DNA of 64,000 bases, taken from Pluralibacter gergoviae ATCC 33028 = NBRC 105706 (GTDB lineage Bacteria; Pseudomonadota; Gammaproteobacteria; Enterobacterales; Enterobacteriaceae). The DNA is taken from the NCBI RefSeq assembly GCF_001598855.1, contig NZ_BCZS01000006.1, forward strand, positions 62,001 to 126,000, in the 5' to 3' direction. The position numbers were made by a program, and so were the translations under genes. The notes under the pieces were generated by a model. It was given only the letters and a program-made list of their open reading frames with translations, searched no databases and had not been told where the DNA came from. Positions 34,004-45,164 of the stretch are shown here, in pieces (the first letter of the stretch is position 1; each line of letters begins with the position of its first letter).

Positions 34004-34741
34004 ATGTATCCCGTTGACCTGCATATGCATACCGTGGCGAGCACCCACGCCTACAGCACGCTGCACGACTATATTGCCGAAGCAAAGCGCAAAGGCATTA
34101 AGCTGTTTGCCATTACCGACCACGGTCCGGACATGGCCGACGCGCCGCACTACTGGCACTTCGTCAATATGCGCATCTGGCCGCGAATGGTTGACGGCGT
34201 CGGTATCCTGCGCGGCATCGAGGCCAACATCAAAAACACCCTCGGCGAGATAGACTGCACCGGGCCGATGCTGACCAGTCTGGACTTTATCATCGGCGGC
34301 TTTCACGAGCCGGTTTTCCCGCCGCAGGATGAGGCCACCCATACCGAAGCGATGATCGCCACGATTGCCAGCGGCAGCGTGCACATGATCTCCCACCCCG
34401 GAAATCCTAAATTTCCCATTAATATTGAGGCCGTCGCCCGCGCCGCCGCGCGGCACGACGTAGCCCTGGAGATCAATAACTCCTCTTTCGTCTCTTCAAG
34501 GCCCGGCAGCGAGGCCAACTGCACCGCTATTGCCGCCGCCGTCAAGGCGGCGGGGGGCTGGCTGGCGCTGGGGTCGGATTCCCACACCGCATTTACCCTT
34601 GGCGAATTCGGCGAATGCCGTAAAATCCTCGACGCGGTGGATTTCCCGGAAGAGAGAATACTCAACGTCACCCCGCGACGCTTTCTCAGCTTCCTGGAGT
34701 CGCGCGGGGCTGCGCCTATCGCCGAATTTGCTGAACTTTAA
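34004..34741 (+). CDS. ycdX: YcdX, PHP-domain zinc phosphatase
   Basis: This 245-residue PHP-domain protein has the metal ligands typical of a trinuclear zinc site: DLHMHT at residues 5-10, then [24 protein letters not shown] and SDSHTAF. In E. coli it takes part in swarming and has phosphatase activity. AGGAG lies 7 bases before the ATG at 34004. ycdY follows 16 bases later. Confidence 0.95.
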   Translation: MYPVDLHMHTVASTHAYSTLHDYIAEAKRKGIKLFAITDHGPDMADAPHYWHFVNMRIWPRMVDGVGILRGIEANIKNTLGEIDCTGPMLTSLDFIIGGFHEPVFPPQDEATHTEAMIATIASGSVHMISHPGNPKFPINIEAVARAAARHDVALEINNSSFVSSRPGSEANCTAIAAAVKAAGGWLALGSDSHTAFTLGEFGECRKILDAVDFPEERILNVTPRRFLSFLESRGAAPIAEFAEL

Positions 34742-34757
34742 CCCTGGATAACAATCA

Positions 34758-35312
34758 ATGAACGAGTTTTCAATCCTCTGCCGCGTGCTGGGATCGCTTT
34801 ACTACCGTCAGCCGCAGGATCCGCTGCTGGAACCGCTGTTTACCCTGATCCGCGAAGGCAAGCTGGCGGCCAGCTGGCCGCTGGAGCAGGATGAGCTGCT
34901 GGCCCGCCTGCAGAAGAGCTGCGACATGCAGGCGCTGGCGGCGGACTACAACGCCCTGTTCGTCGGTGAGGATGCCAGCGTGCCGCCGTACCGCAGCGCC
35001 TGGCAGGAGGATGCCGCAGAAGCCGAGGTGCGCAGCTTCCTGTCGTCGCGCGGCATGCCCCTCAGCGATACCCCCGCCGACCATATCGGCACGCTGCTGC
35101 TGGCCGCTTCCTGGCTTGAGGACAACGCGGGCGAAGGTGAAAGCGAAGCGCTGGAGACCCTGTTTGCCGACTATCTGCTGCCCTGGTGCGGTGCCTTCCT
35201 CGGCAAGGTCGAGGCCCACGCCACCAGCGCCTTCTGGCGCACAATGGCGCCCCTGACCCGCGACGCGCTTGCCGCGATGTGGGAAGAACTGCAGGAAGAT
35301 ACGGAAGAGTGA
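34758..35312 (+). CDS. ycdY: YcdY, TorD-family chaperone for YcdX
   Basis: This 184-residue all-helical TorD/DmsD-type chaperone (YNALFVGEDASVPPYRSAW; DHIGTLLLAASWLED) matches E. coli YcdY. It raises YcdX activity, apparently by helping zinc insertion, and is needed for swarming. It is immediately downstream of ycdX, so the two form an operon. Confidence 0.93.
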   Translation: MNEFSILCRVLGSLYYRQPQDPLLEPLFTLIREGKLAASWPLEQDELLARLQKSCDMQALAADYNALFVGEDASVPPYRSAWQEDAAEAEVRSFLSSRGMPLSDTPADHIGTLLLAASWLEDNAGEGESEALETLFADYLLPWCGAFLGKVEAHATSAFWRTMAPLTRDALAAMWEELQEDTEE

Positions 35313-35413
35313 TGTGATTTAAGTCACTAATAAAATGTAATAGGATTCCATATATTGCATTTAATGTGTCGGCGATCGCATTACCCCACCGCGCATCTGC
35401 TAAGATGCGCGGC

Positions 35414-35902
35414 ATGAACACACTCCTTTCTCTCGCGCTGACTACCGGCCTTCTCTCCGCCATCTGGGGATGGGTTGCCGTGTCGCTTGGCCTGCTCAGT
35501 TGGGCCGGATTCCTCGGCTGCACCGCCTATTTTGCCTGCCCGCAGGGCGGCCTGCGGGGGCTTTCCGTCTCCGCTGCCACCGTAATGAGCGGCGTGGCCT
35601 GGGCGCTTATCATTATTCACGGCAGCGGCCTGGTTCCGCACCTTGAGATTGCCGGCTATGCGATAACCGGCGTTGTGGCCTTTTTGATGTGCCTCCAGGC
35701 GCAGCGCCAGCTGCTCGCCTTCGTGCCCGGCACCTTTATCGGCGCCTGCGCCACTTTCGCAGGGCAGGGCGACTGGGCGCTGGTAGTGCCCTCCCTGGCG
35801 CTGGGATTGCTATTTGGTTATGCCATGAAAAGCAGCGGCCTGCGGCTGGCGGCCCGCCGCGGCCGGCGGCACGTGAATATTGCGGCAAAAGAGCAGGGGT
35901 AA
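35414..35902 (+). CDS. ycdZ: YcdZ, DUF1097 inner-membrane protein
   Basis: This 162-residue protein has five hydrophobic segments and matches E. coli YcdZ (WGWVAVSLGLLSWAGFLGCT; FVPGTFIGACATFAGQGDW). The function is unknown. The start at 35414 matches MNTLLSLALTTG; the codon MRG three residues upstream is an alternative, and neither has a strong ribosome binding site. In E. coli the curli genes follow; here clsC does. Confidence 0.92.
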   Translation: MNTLLSLALTTGLLSAIWGWVAVSLGLLSWAGFLGCTAYFACPQGGLRGLSVSAATVMSGVAWALIIIHGSGLVPHLEIAGYAITGVVAFLMCLQAQRQLLAFVPGTFIGACATFAGQGDWALVVPSLALGLLFGYAMKSSGLRLAARRGRRHVNIAAKEQG

Positions 35903-36108
35903 ACTGTCCGAATTACCCTCTAACTCTTGCGGTGCTCTGCGTCACCGGTAAAGAGTCCTGGTTTCTTCCTTCGCGCGCTATTTAACCCTGAAAGTTAAAC
36001 GGTTGAGGGACAGTTTTGGCTAAACTAAAAGCCGATGCTGATTTATATTTGCCCACCGGCCGTGCGCCAGCACAGGGGGCCATACGGAAAAGGAAACCGC
36101 GCAACGCT

Positions 36109-37539
36109 ATGCACAATAATAATGACACCACGCTCGGCCGCGTTCTGGCGGGTGAGTGTGCCGCTCACCCGGACGAGTGTGGCCTCTTTACCCTTGAAGA
36201 GGGGCTTGATGCCTTTGCCGCCCGCTACCAGCTGGCGGAGATCGCCGAACGTACCCTCGACGTACAGTACTACATCTGGCAGAACGACATGTCCGGCAGG
36301 CGGCTGTTTAAGGCGCTGCTCGATGCCGCCAACCGCGGCGTGCGGGTGCGCCTGCTGCTCGACGACAACAACACCTCGGGTCTCGACGAGATCCTCCAGC
36401 TGCTCGACGCCCACCCGCGTATTGAGGTACGGCTGTTCAACCCCTTCTCCTTTCGTACGCTGCGGATGCTGGGCTACCTGACCGATTTTGCCCGCCTCAA
36501 TCGCCGGATGCACAACAAAAGCTTCACCGTTGACGGTCAGGTGACCATTATCGGCGGCCGCAACGTCGGCGATGCCTACTTCGGCGTTGGCGATGAACCG
36601 CTGTTTGCCGATCTTGACGTGCTGGTGGCCGGGCCGGTGGTGCACGACGTCACCGCCGACTTTGAGCGCTACTGGAGCAGCCGCAGCGTCTCGACACTGA
36701 AGCACGTTCTCGACGGCGGCCTGACCGACGCCGACGCGGCGCTGTGCCCCGAGCCGGAGGATGACCCGGCGGTTCGTCGCTATCTCGACAAGCTGGCGAC
36801 CACGACCGTGGGCGAGAGGCTGTCTGGCGGCAGGCTGCCGTTTATCTGGGCGAAGGTGAAGCTGCTCAGCGACGATCCCCGTAAGGGGCAGGGCGACGTC
36901 CCGCGTAAAACGCTATTGGCGGAGCGCCTCAATAAGGTGATGGGATCCCCGGAGCGGCAGATAGATATCATCTCCGCCTACTTCGTGCCCGGCCGCGCCG
37001 GGGTGGCGCAGATCCTGCAGATGGTCAGGCGCGGCGTTAAGGTGGCTATCCTGACCAATTCGCTGGCGGCTAATGATGTGGCGGTGGTGCACTCCGGCTA
37101 CGCCCGCTGGCGTAAAAAGCTGCTGCGCCACGGCGTCGAGCTCTATGAGCTTAAGCCGGTTCAGCATCCGCGCCCGGGCCTGCACGACAGGGGCCTGACC
37201 GGTAATTCCGGCTCCAGCCTGCACGCCAAGACCTTCAGCGTCGACGGCGAAAAGGTGTTCATCGGCTCATTCAACTTCGACCAGCGTTCGGCGATGCTCA
37301 ACACCGAAATGGGGCTGGTGATCGACAGCCAGCCTCTGGCGCAGCGCATTCACCGCCGCTTTCTGCTAAGCCAGCGTCAGGCGGCCTGGCAGCTGCGCCT
37401 CACGCAAAGCGGGAAAATTCAGTGGCTGGACGTCGAAGACGGCCATGAGCGGGTGCTGGATAAGGAGCCGGAGGCCCGCTGGTGGCAGCGGGCGCTGGTG
37501 CTGATGGCGTATCTGCTGCCGGTGGAGTGGCTGCTGTAG
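36109..37539 (+). CDS. clsC: ClsC, cardiolipin synthase C
   Basis: This 476-residue phospholipase D superfamily protein has two HKD motifs: HNKSFTVDG (first third) and HAKTFSVDGEKVFIGSFNFD (last third). ClsC joins phosphatidylethanolamine and phosphatidylglycerol to make cardiolipin, in E. coli together with YmdB. YmdB, which precedes clsC in E. coli, is missing. The ATG at 36109 gives the family length; a TTG at 36016 would add 31 residues. The C-terminal LMAYLLPVEWLL is conserved. Confidence 0.93.
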   Translation: MHNNNDTTLGRVLAGECAAHPDECGLFTLEEGLDAFAARYQLAEIAERTLDVQYYIWQNDMSGRRLFKALLDAANRGVRVRLLLDDNNTSGLDEILQLLDAHPRIEVRLFNPFSFRTLRMLGYLTDFARLNRRMHNKSFTVDGQVTIIGGRNVGDAYFGVGDEPLFADLDVLVAGPVVHDVTADFERYWSSRSVSTLKHVLDGGLTDADAALCPEPEDDPAVRRYLDKLATTTVGERLSGGRLPFIWAKVKLLSDDPRKGQGDVPRKTLLAERLNKVMGSPERQIDIISAYFVPGRAGVAQILQMVRRGVKVAILTNSLAANDVAVVHSGYARWRKKLLRHGVELYELKPVQHPRPGLHDRGLTGNSGSSLHAKTFSVDGEKVFIGSFNFDQRSAMLNTEMGLVIDSQPLAQRIHRRFLLSQRQAAWQLRLTQSGKIQWLDVEDGHERVLDKEPEARWWQRALVLMAYLLPVEWLL

Positions 37540-37562
37540 CGTCGGCGGGCCAGGCCCGCGGA

Positions 37563-38714
37563 TCAGGCCTGCACGGCCGCAGCTTTGCGCTGCGGCTTGC
37601 CCGAGAACAGGAAGCGCAGCAGCGGGATGCGCAGGTGGATCTCATACAGCACGATTGCAATCCCCACCACGAACACCAGCCCGGCGGTAAAGCCCAGCAG
37701 GTTTGAGTGGATCTGCGGCGCTATCCACGCCCCGTACAGCAGGGTCAGCGGATGGTGCACCAGGTAGATAAACAGCGAGGCGTTAACAAAGTACGTCACC
37801 CGCGGCGAGTGGCTGTTCAGCAGGCGATGGCCGAGCGAGAACACCACGTTGACCATCCACAGCCCCAGCAGCATGGTAATCACCGATTCGATTTCATACA
37901 TCCAGCCGTCGCCGGAGCCGTACTGCTGGTTCAGGCGGTAGGCGATAAAGCCGAGCAGCGAGGCGGCGAAGCACCACGGCGATGGCGTGGTGAACAGCGC
38001 CTTCAGCCGCGGATTGATAAACGCCCTGGCGCCGAGAATAAAGAACGGCAGATAGAACAGGGTCTGCATCACCACAAAGTTAAACAGGCCGTCGCTGAGG
38101 ATCGGCGGGTAGAGCACCAGCAGCGCCCGGCGCAGGGCCGCGTAGGAGACGCCCAGCAGCAGAAAAATCGCGCTCAGCTTTGCCATGCTGATATCGGCAA
38201 AGATGGCATCGGTGGCGATGCGCGAATGGCGCCGTAGGGTGGCAAACAGGCCCAGCCCCAGCGTCGTGAGCACGACCAGCACCAGCAGGAACCAGAGGTG
38301 CGAGATGAGCTCCCAGCTCAGGGTATTGTACTTCTCATACCACGACAGATCGTGCCAGCTTTCGCCTTTGCCGGTGGCGTGCTGCAGCATCAGAAACTGC
38401 GGCAGGGTCAGCAGCGGTATGGCGGTCAGCATCGGGATCCCTACGCGCTCAACGCGCACTTTCCACCACTTCTTCAGCGGATAGCGCAGAAACAGCATAT
38501 AGGAAAAGTAGCCGGATATGACGAAGAACACCTGCATACGAAACGAGTGGATAAAGTCGTTAAACAGCGTCAGCCACCACGAGGGCTCGACGCTGTTCAC
38601 GTGCCAGGTATGGCTCGAGTAGATCAGCGAAATGTGAAACGGGATGCCGAGCAGCATCAGCCACGCGCGGATCGAGTCGAGGAAATATTCACGTTGTGCC
38701 GGTACTTTACTCAT
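37563..38714 (-). CDS. opgC: OpgC, succinyl transferase for periplasmic glucans
   Basis: This 383-residue acyltransferase-3 family membrane protein matches MdoC/OpgC, with about ten membrane helices and the motif [20 protein letters not shown] near the N-terminus. It adds succinyl groups to osmoregulated periplasmic glucans on the periplasmic side. It diverges from opgGH across about 270 bases. Confidence 0.94.
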   Translation of the reverse strand: MSKVPAQREYFLDSIRAWLMLLGIPFHISLIYSSHTWHVNSVEPSWWLTLFNDFIHSFRMQVFFVISGYFSYMLFLRYPLKKWWKVRVERVGIPMLTAIPLLTLPQFLMLQHATGKGESWHDLSWYEKYNTLSWELISHLWFLLVLVVLTTLGLGLFATLRRHSRIATDAIFADISMAKLSAIFLLLGVSYAALRRALLVLYPPILSDGLFNFVVMQTLFYLPFFILGARAFINPRLKALFTTPSPWCFAASLLGFIAYRLNQQYGSGDGWMYEIESVITMLLGLWMVNVVFSLGHRLLNSHSPRVTYFVNASLFIYLVHHPLTLLYGAWIAPQIHSNLLGFTAGLVFVVGIAIVLYEIHLRIPLLRFLFSGKPQRKAAAVQA

Positions 38715-38983
38715 AAATTCAACGTATTCTCAGACTATTCGCCTTATCTCAGGGCGCAGTAAAGACTAAATTGGGGTAACCCTACACCAGCACCGGGTAA
38801 TCTGTCTCCAGGACAAATGCGCAAAACGTAAATAAGGATATTGATTGTTTACTCTCTAAGCCTTCAGGCCGAACAAAAAGGGGATTATGTTGTCGGATTG
38901 CCTGAGTTTCCATTAAAATGGATCGGATCGATTTAAGCACACAAAGGGGGAAGTGCTTACAAATTATGAACAAGAAACCACAG

Positions 38984-40519
38984 ATGATGAAACTGCGTTG
39001 GTTAGGCGCAGCCATAACGTTGTCCCTGTGTACTTCATCTGCATGGGCATTCAGCATCAATGATGTTGCGAAGGAAGCGCAGTCTCTGGCTAAAAAGGGC
39101 TACGAGGCGCCAAAAAGCAACTTACCCTCCGTTTTTCGCGATATGAAATACGCGGATTACCAGCAAATTCAGTTCAATCACGACAAAGCCTACTGGAACA
39201 ATATCAAGACGCCTTTCAAGCTTGAGTTCTACCACCAGGGCATGTATTTCGAAACGCCGGTCACCGTTAATGAAGTGACTGCCACGACCGTTAAAAAGAT
39301 CAAATATAGCCCGGATTACTTTAATTTCGGCAACGTCCAGCATGACAAAGACACCGTTAAGGATCTGGGCTTCGCCGGCTTCAAAGTGCTTTACCCGCTT
39401 AACAGCAAAAATAAAAACGATGAAATCGTCAGCATGCTCGGCGCCAGCTACTTTCGCGTCCTCGGTCAGGGGCAGGTTTATGGCCTCTCCGCGCGCGGAC
39501 TGGCGATTGACACCGCGCTGCCGTCCGGGGAAGAGTTCCCGCGCTTTCGTGAGTTCTGGATCGAGCGTCCGAAGCCGACGGATAAGCGCCTGACCATTTA
39601 CGCGCTGCTCGATTCGCCGCGCGCCACCGGGGCGTACCGCTTCGTTATCATTCCGGGCCGCGATACCACCGTTGACGTGCAGTCTAAAGTCTATCTGCGC
39701 GATAAAGTCGGCAAACTGGGCGTGGCGCCGCTGACCAGCATGTTCCTGTTCGGCTCCAACCAGCCGTCGCCGACCGTCAACTACCGTCCTGAGCTGCACG
39801 ACTCCAACGGCCTGTCGATTCACGCGGGCAACGGCGAGTGGATCTGGCGCCCGCTGAACAATCCGAAACACCTCGCCGTCAGCAGCTATGCTACCGAAAA
39901 CCCAACCGGTTTTGGCCTGCTGCAGCGCGGCCGCCAGTTCTCCCGCTATGAAGATCTCGATGACCGCTACGACCTGCGTCCGAGCGCCTGGGTCACGCCG
40001 AAGGGCGACTGGGGCAAAGGTAAAGTTGAGCTGGTTGAGATCCCGACTAACGATGAAACCAATGACAACATCGTAGCCTACTGGACGCCGGATCAACTGC
40101 CGGATCCGGGCAAAGAGATGAACTTCTCTTACAGTATTACCTTCACCCGCGATGAAGATAAACTGCACGCCGCCGACAGCGCCTACGTGATGCAGACCCG
40201 CCGCTCGGTGGGTGACGTCAGGCAGTCGAACCTGATCCGCCAGCCGGACGGCACCACCGCATTCGTGGTTGATTTTGTCGGCAGCGACATGAAAAAGCTG
40301 CCGCAGGACACCCCGGTTACCGCACAAACCAGCATCGGCGATAACGGTCAGATTGTGGACAGCAACGTCCGTTACAACCCCGTTACCAAAGGCTGGCGTC
40401 TGACGATGCGCCTCAAGGTCAAGGATCCGAAGAAAACGACCGATATGCGCGCCGCCCTGGTCAACGGTGACCAGACGCTGAGTGAAACCTGGAGTTATCA
40501 GCTACCTGCCAATGAATAA
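38984..40519 (+). CDS. opgG: OpgG, periplasmic glucan biosynthesis protein
   Basis: This 511-residue periplasmic protein has the same length and near-identical sequence to E. coli MdoG. The signal peptide ([20 protein letters not shown]) is followed by the OpgG beta-sandwich ([47 protein letters not shown]). It is needed for branching the glucose backbone. An ATG at 38966 would prefix MNKKPQ. The stop overlaps the opgH start by 8 bases. Confidence 0.95.
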   Translation: MMKLRWLGAAITLSLCTSSAWAFSINDVAKEAQSLAKKGYEAPKSNLPSVFRDMKYADYQQIQFNHDKAYWNNIKTPFKLEFYHQGMYFETPVTVNEVTATTVKKIKYSPDYFNFGNVQHDKDTVKDLGFAGFKVLYPLNSKNKNDEIVSMLGASYFRVLGQGQVYGLSARGLAIDTALPSGEEFPRFREFWIERPKPTDKRLTIYALLDSPRATGAYRFVIIPGRDTTVDVQSKVYLRDKVGKLGVAPLTSMFLFGSNQPSPTVNYRPELHDSNGLSIHAGNGEWIWRPLNNPKHLAVSSYATENPTGFGLLQRGRQFSRYEDLDDRYDLRPSAWVTPKGDWGKGKVELVEIPTNDETNDNIVAYWTPDQLPDPGKEMNFSYSITFTRDEDKLHAADSAYVMQTRRSVGDVRQSNLIRQPDGTTAFVVDFVGSDMKKLPQDTPVTAQTSIGDNGQIVDSNVRYNPVTKGWRLTMRLKVKDPKKTTDMRAALVNGDQTLSETWSYQLPANE

Positions 40520-43040
40520 GATACCTGAGTATATCGACGATATGCCGCTCTCCGATACGGAGAAAGCGGCGCTGCCGACCGCTGACTTTGCCTCTTTGCA
40601 CCAGGCGCTGGACGACGAGCACAAGGCCTGGCCGCGCGAAGATGACTCGCCGCTGGGCTCAGTGAAGGCGCGCCTGGAGCAGGCGTGGCCGGATTCACTG
40701 GCGGAAGGCCAACTGGTCAAAGACGACGAAGGGCGTACCCAGCTTGCGGCGATGCCGAAAGCCACGCGCTCCTCGATGTTCCCCGATCCGTGGCGCACCA
40801 ACCCGATAGGGCGCTGGTGGGACCGGATGCTGGGCCGCGATGTGACCCCGCGCTATCTCTCCCGGCTGAGTAAAGAGGAGCAGAAACACGAAGAGAAATG
40901 GCGTACCGTTGGATCCATTCGCCGCTATATTCTTTTGCTGCTGACTCTCGCCCAGACCGTGGTGGCGACCTGGTATATGAAGACCATTCTGCCTTACCAG
41001 GGCTGGGCAATGATCAATCCGATGGATATGCGCGATCAGGATCTGTGGGTCTCCTTTATGCAGCTGCTGCCCTACGTGCTGCAGACCGGGATCCTTATTC
41101 TCTTCACCGTACTGTTCTGCTGGATTTCTGCCGGCTTCTGGACGGCGCTGATGGGCTTCCTGCAGCTGCTGATCGGCAAGGATAAATACAGCATTTCGGC
41201 GTCAACTACCGGCAACGAGCCGCTCAATCCCGAGCACCGCACGGCGCTGATCATGCCTATCTGCAACGAGGACGTGGATCGCGTATTCGCGGGCCTGCGC
41301 GCCACCTGGGAGTCGGTGAAGGCTTCCGGCAATCACCAGCATTTTGACGTCTATGTGCTGAGCGACAGCTACAATCCCGATATCTGCATGCAGGAGCAAA
41401 AGGCGTGGATGGAGCTGGTGGCCGAGGTGCAGGGCGAAGGGCAGATCTTCTACCGCCGCCGCCGCCGCCGCGTGAAGCGTAAAAGCGGCAACATCGACGA
41501 CTTCTGCCGCCGCTGGGGCAACCAGTACAGCTACATGGTGGTGCTGGACGCCGACTCGGTGATGTCCGGCGAGTGCCTGAGCGGGCTGGTCCGCCTGATG
41601 GAGGCGAACCCGAACGCCGGGATTATCCAGTCGTCGCCGCGCGCGTCCGGCATGGACACGCTGTACGCCCGCTGTCAGCAGTTCGCCACCCGCGTCTACG
41701 GCCCGCTGTTTACCGCCGGTCTGCACTTCTGGCAGCTGGGTGAGTCCCACTACTGGGGCCACAACGCCATCATTCGCGTCAAGCCGTTCATTGAGCACTG
41801 CGCGCTGGCGCCGCTGCCGGGCGAGGGCAACTTTGCCGGCTCCATCCTCTCCCACGACTTCGTGGAAGCCGCGCTGATGCGCCGCGCAGGGTGGGGCGTG
41901 TGGATTGCCTACGATCTGCCGGGCTCTTATGAAGAGCTGCCGCCAAACCTGCTGGATGAGCTTAAGCGCGACCGCCGCTGGTGCCAGGGCAACCTGATGA
42001 ACTTCCGCCTGTTCCTCGTGAAGGGGATGCACCCGGTGCACCGCGCGGTGTTCCTGACCGGCGTAATGTCCTACCTCTCGGCGCCGCTGTGGTTTATGTT
42101 CCTTGCGCTGTCTACGGCCCTGCAGGTGGTGCACGCCCTCACCGAGCCGCAGTACTTCCTGCAGCCGCGGCAGCTGTTCCCGGTGTGGCCGCAGTGGCGG
42201 CCTGAGCTGGCAATCGCGCTGTTTGCCTCGACGATGGTGCTGCTGTTCCTGCCCAAGCTGCTGAGTATTATTCTGGTCTGGTGCAAGGGGCCGAAAGAGT
42301 ACGGCGGCTTCTGCAGAGTGACGCTGTCGCTGCTGCTTGAAGTGCTGTTCTCGGTGCTGCTGGCGCCGGTGCGCATGCTGTTCCACACCGTCTTCGTGGT
42401 CAGCGCCTTCCTCGGCTGGGAAGTGGTCTGGAACTCGCCGCAGCGCGATGATGACTCAACGCCGTGGGCCGAGGCCTTCCGCCGCCACGGCTCCCAGCTG
42501 CTGCTGGGCGTGGTGTGGGCAGTGGGCATGGCGTGGCTGGATCTGCGCTTCCTGTTCTGGCTGGCGCCTATCGTCTTCTCGCTGATCCTCTCGCCGTTCG
42601 TGTCGGCTATTTCCAGCCGCGCCACCGTCGGGCTGCGCAGCAAGCGGGCGAAGCTGTTCCTGATCCCGGAAGAGTACAATACGCCGAAGGTGCTGAAGGA
42701 TACCGATGATTACGTCGTTCTCAACCGCGCCCGCACGCTGGAAGACGGCTTTATGCACGCGGTATTCAACCCGTCGTTCAACGCGCTGGCGACCGCGATG
42801 GCGACCGCCCGCCACCGCGAGAGCAAGGTGCTGGAGATCGCCCGCGACCGCCACGTGGAGCAGGCGCTCAACGATACGCCGGACAAGCTCAACCGCGACC
42901 GCCGGCTGGTGCTGCTGAGCGATCCGGTCACCCTGTCGCGGCTGCACTATCGCGTCTGGTCCGCGCCGGAGAAATATTCGTCGTGGGTCAATCACTATGA
43001 AACGCTGACGCTTAACCCGCAGGCTCTGAAGGCAAAATAA
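40512..43040 (+). CDS. opgH: OpgH, membrane glucosyltransferase
   Basis: This 842-residue GT2-family inner-membrane protein has a soluble N-terminus, membrane helices near 140-230, a cytoplasmic glycosyltransferase domain ([38 protein letters not shown], the QxxRW-like motif) and more helices after it. It makes the beta-1,2-glucan backbone from UDP-glucose and also ties cell size to nutrients through FtsZ. The start at 40512 overlaps opgG. Confidence 0.96.
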   Translation: MNKIPEYIDDMPLSDTEKAALPTADFASLHQALDDEHKAWPREDDSPLGSVKARLEQAWPDSLAEGQLVKDDEGRTQLAAMPKATRSSMFPDPWRTNPIGRWWDRMLGRDVTPRYLSRLSKEEQKHEEKWRTVGSIRRYILLLLTLAQTVVATWYMKTILPYQGWAMINPMDMRDQDLWVSFMQLLPYVLQTGILILFTVLFCWISAGFWTALMGFLQLLIGKDKYSISASTTGNEPLNPEHRTALIMPICNEDVDRVFAGLRATWESVKASGNHQHFDVYVLSDSYNPDICMQEQKAWMELVAEVQGEGQIFYRRRRRRVKRKSGNIDDFCRRWGNQYSYMVVLDADSVMSGECLSGLVRLMEANPNAGIIQSSPRASGMDTLYARCQQFATRVYGPLFTAGLHFWQLGESHYWGHNAIIRVKPFIEHCALAPLPGEGNFAGSILSHDFVEAALMRRAGWGVWIAYDLPGSYEELPPNLLDELKRDRRWCQGNLMNFRLFLVKGMHPVHRAVFLTGVMSYLSAPLWFMFLALSTALQVVHALTEPQYFLQPRQLFPVWPQWRPELAIALFASTMVLLFLPKLLSIILVWCKGPKEYGGFCRVTLSLLLEVLFSVLLAPVRMLFHTVFVVSAFLGWEVVWNSPQRDDDSTPWAEAFRRHGSQLLLGVVWAVGMAWLDLRFLFWLAPIVFSLILSPFVSAISSRATVGLRSKRAKLFLIPEEYNTPKVLKDTDDYVVLNRARTLEDGFMHAVFNPSFNALATAMATARHRESKVLEIARDRHVEQALNDTPDKLNRDRRLVLLSDPVTLSRLHYRVWSAPEKYSSWVNHYETLTLNPQALKAK

Positions 43041-43059
43041 GCCCGCGCAACGCGTAAAC

Positions 43060-43088
43060 AATACCGGTCTGATGGCCGGTATTTTTTT
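43060..43088 (+). terminator. opgGH terminator
   Basis: AATACCGG / CCGGTATT with an 8-base loop followed by T-tract (TTTTTTT) just before yceK. Confidence 0.88.
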
Positions 43089-43103
43089 GACGAGAGGTGG
43101 TGA

Positions 43104-43331
43104 GTGAGAATAGCGGCAGTGGTGTTAATCGCGATCCTGCTGAGCGGCTGTGGATCGGTTATCAGCCGCACCGTGCCCGGACAGGGGCACGGCAATCAGT
43201 ATTTTCCCGGCGTGAAGTGGGACGTGCGCGACGGCGCGTGGCGCTGGCTGACTATCCTCGACCTGCCGTTTTCGCTGGTCTTTGATACCCTGCTGCTGCC
43301 GATTGACGCCCACCACGGCCCCTGGGAGTAA
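43104..43331 (+). CDS. yceK: YceK, small DUF1375 lipoprotein
   Basis: This 75-residue lipoprotein has the lipobox LLSGC (Cys16) and the conserved body SRTVPGQGHGNQYFPGVKWD and LDLPFSLVFDTLLLPIDAHH, as in E. coli YceK. Its function is unknown. It starts with GTG after GAGAGGTGG. It sits convergent with msyB. Confidence 0.92.
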   Translation: MRIAAVVLIAILLSGCGSVISRTVPGQGHGNQYFPGVKWDVRDGAWRWLTILDLPFSLVFDTLLLPIDAHHGPWE

Positions 43332-43706
43332 TCAGCGCTCGTCCCATTCGTCGGCCGCCGTCTGCCCCTCTTCGGTATCGAGCGGTGGCTCAAGCTGGAA
43401 TTCGCCCTCGTCCCACTCGTGGAGGGTGTTCTCCTCAAGCCACTCCTGGGTCAGCTCAATCTCGTCGAAATCGCCGTCGAACACCGCCTGTGCCGCCTCG
43501 CCGCTGAGCAGCGGCAGGCATTCCCCCTCTTCGCCCTCATCGGCAAAGAATTCGGCCTGCCACATAATGTCCCCGTCCTGAAGGATATATTTTTGAAGGT
43601 TCAGCTGGTTAACGGCCGGGCCCTCATCACCGTCGCCCGGATGGTCGGCGGCATACTCTTCGCGGGCGGCATCAATCGCTTCTTCAAGCGTCGCGTACAT
43701 AGTCAT
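43332..43706 (-). CDS. msyB: MsyB, acidic stress protein
   Basis: This 124-residue strongly acidic protein (many Asp/Glu; FFADEGEEGECLPLLSGEAA; LHEWDEGEFQLEPP) matches E. coli MsyB, which restores growth of secY and secA mutants when over-expressed. The start MTMYATLEEAID at 43706 follows GGGAGAAAGAG; 28 more upstream codons are open but do not belong. Its stop abuts that of yceK. Confidence 0.94.
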   Translation of the reverse strand: MTMYATLEEAIDAAREEYAADHPGDGDEGPAVNQLNLQKYILQDGDIMWQAEFFADEGEEGECLPLLSGEAAQAVFDGDFDEIELTQEWLEENTLHEWDEGEFQLEPPLDTEEGQTAADEWDER

Positions 43707-43818
43707 CTCTTTCTCCCTGCAGTTTGACGTGGTTTTCAGGAAAGAATAGACGAAGTTTGCCGAAAGCAAGGCGCCGGCGTCAAAAATCATGCGGATAGCG
43801 TAACCGTCCTGCTTCGTT

Positions 43819-45030
43819 TCACCGGCCCCTGCGCGCCCGGCGCATGCTGATGCCGGTATATATCGCGTTAAACAGCACCACCCCCGCGGTGACGAAAAAG
43901 ACGCTGCGGAAGCCGTAGCTGGCGGAGACGGCGGCGCCGATCAGCGGGCCGGTGACGTTGCCGATATCGCGAAACGACTGGTTATAGCTGAAGATTCGCC
44001 CGGCCACCTGGTTGCTGGCGTTGTAGATAAGCAGCGTCTGCACCGCCGGGAGCAGGGCGCCGTCGGCGGCGCCGAGCAGAAAGCGCAGCACCCCGAGCTG
44101 CCACGGGGCCTGAACGAAGGCCATCGGCACCAGCAGCAGCACCGAGACCACCAGCGAGGCGATCAGGATCTTCTCCGGGCCGATGCGGTCGCCGAGCTTG
44201 CCGAGCCTCGGGGCGCTGAGCAGCGCCGCAACGCCGGGCACCGAGGCAATCATGCCGCTGATAAAAGCAATATTGCTGACGTTGCCCGCCAGTTCGCGCA
44301 CATAGAGCGTAAGAATGGGGGCGATAGAGCCGGTGGCCACCTGGATTATCAGCGTGGTGACAAACAGACTCAGCACCAGCCGCGGGCTCTTGAGGGAGGC
44401 GAAGACCGCCCGGGCGCGCAGCATCTCTTTCTTATTGACCGGCACGAACTGCTCGCGAATAAAAAACAGCGTCAGCAGGAAGCAGAGAAACAGCACGCTG
44501 GCGGTGATCAGAAACACCGGCCGCAGGCCGTACCGATCGGCAAGCCAGCCGCCCGCCAGCGGCCCGAGCAGCGCGCCGCTCACCGTCCCGGTCGACAGCG
44601 TGCCCAGCGCCCAGCCGCTTTTGTGGCGCGGGATCTGGGTTGCCAGCAGCGCGTTGGCGTTGGGCACATAGCCGCCCAGCAGGCCGAGCAGCGCGCGCAG
44701 GATCAAAAATTGCCAGATATTCTGCGCTACGCCCATCAGCACCATCACGATAGACATCCCCAGCGCCGAGCGCAGGAGCATGATTTTTCGCCCCTTGCGG
44801 TCGGCCAGCCCGCCCCAGAAAGGAGAAGCAATCGCCGAAAAGAGGAAGGTAATGCTGAAGACCAGACCTGACCACATGTTCAGCGCGCCGTGGCCGGTAA
44901 CGCCGAGCTGCTCAACGTACAGCGGCAGGAACGGCATGACGAGGCTAAAGCCAGCGCCGGTGAGGAAGCAGCCAACCCAGGCGATGGCAAGGTTCTGCTT
45001 CCAGTTAATCGGAGTATCAGAGGCGTGCAT
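43819..45030 (-). CDS. mdtG: MdtG, MFS multidrug exporter
   Basis: This 403-residue major facilitator protein has 12 membrane segments and the motif-A loop [12 protein letters not shown]. It matches E. coli MdtG (YceE), an exporter linked to fosfomycin and deoxycholate resistance and controlled by MarA/SoxS there. The C-terminal tail is short and basic (RRARRGR). It is followed by msyB on the same strand and preceded by lpxL's terminator on the other side. Confidence 0.93.
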   Translation of the reverse strand: MHASDTPINWKQNLAIAWVGCFLTGAGFSLVMPFLPLYVEQLGVTGHGALNMWSGLVFSITFLFSAIASPFWGGLADRKGRKIMLLRSALGMSIVMVLMGVAQNIWQFLILRALLGLLGGYVPNANALLATQIPRHKSGWALGTLSTGTVSGALLGPLAGGWLADRYGLRPVFLITASVLFLCFLLTLFFIREQFVPVNKKEMLRARAVFASLKSPRLVLSLFVTTLIIQVATGSIAPILTLYVRELAGNVSNIAFISGMIASVPGVAALLSAPRLGKLGDRIGPEKILIASLVVSVLLLVPMAFVQAPWQLGVLRFLLGAADGALLPAVQTLLIYNASNQVAGRIFSYNQSFRDIGNVTGPLIGAAVSASYGFRSVFFVTAGVVLFNAIYTGISMRRARRGR

Positions 45031-45131
45031 CAGGATCCGCGTTTTGCGCTGGTTAGAATAGGGTCGTAAGCATGCTAATTATGGACCGCTGAAACCATGA
45101 CGGCAATCAAGTGAAGGTAAATGAAGGATAA

Positions 45132-45147
45132 AGGCCCCGCGGGGCCT
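45132..45147 (-). terminator. lpxL terminator
   Basis: AGGCCCCGCGGGGCCT is a perfect palindrome 17 bases after the lpxL stop, followed on the minus strand by TTATCCTTCATTT. Confidence 0.7.
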
Positions 45148-45164
45148 CAGCTATCGGCGGGCGA

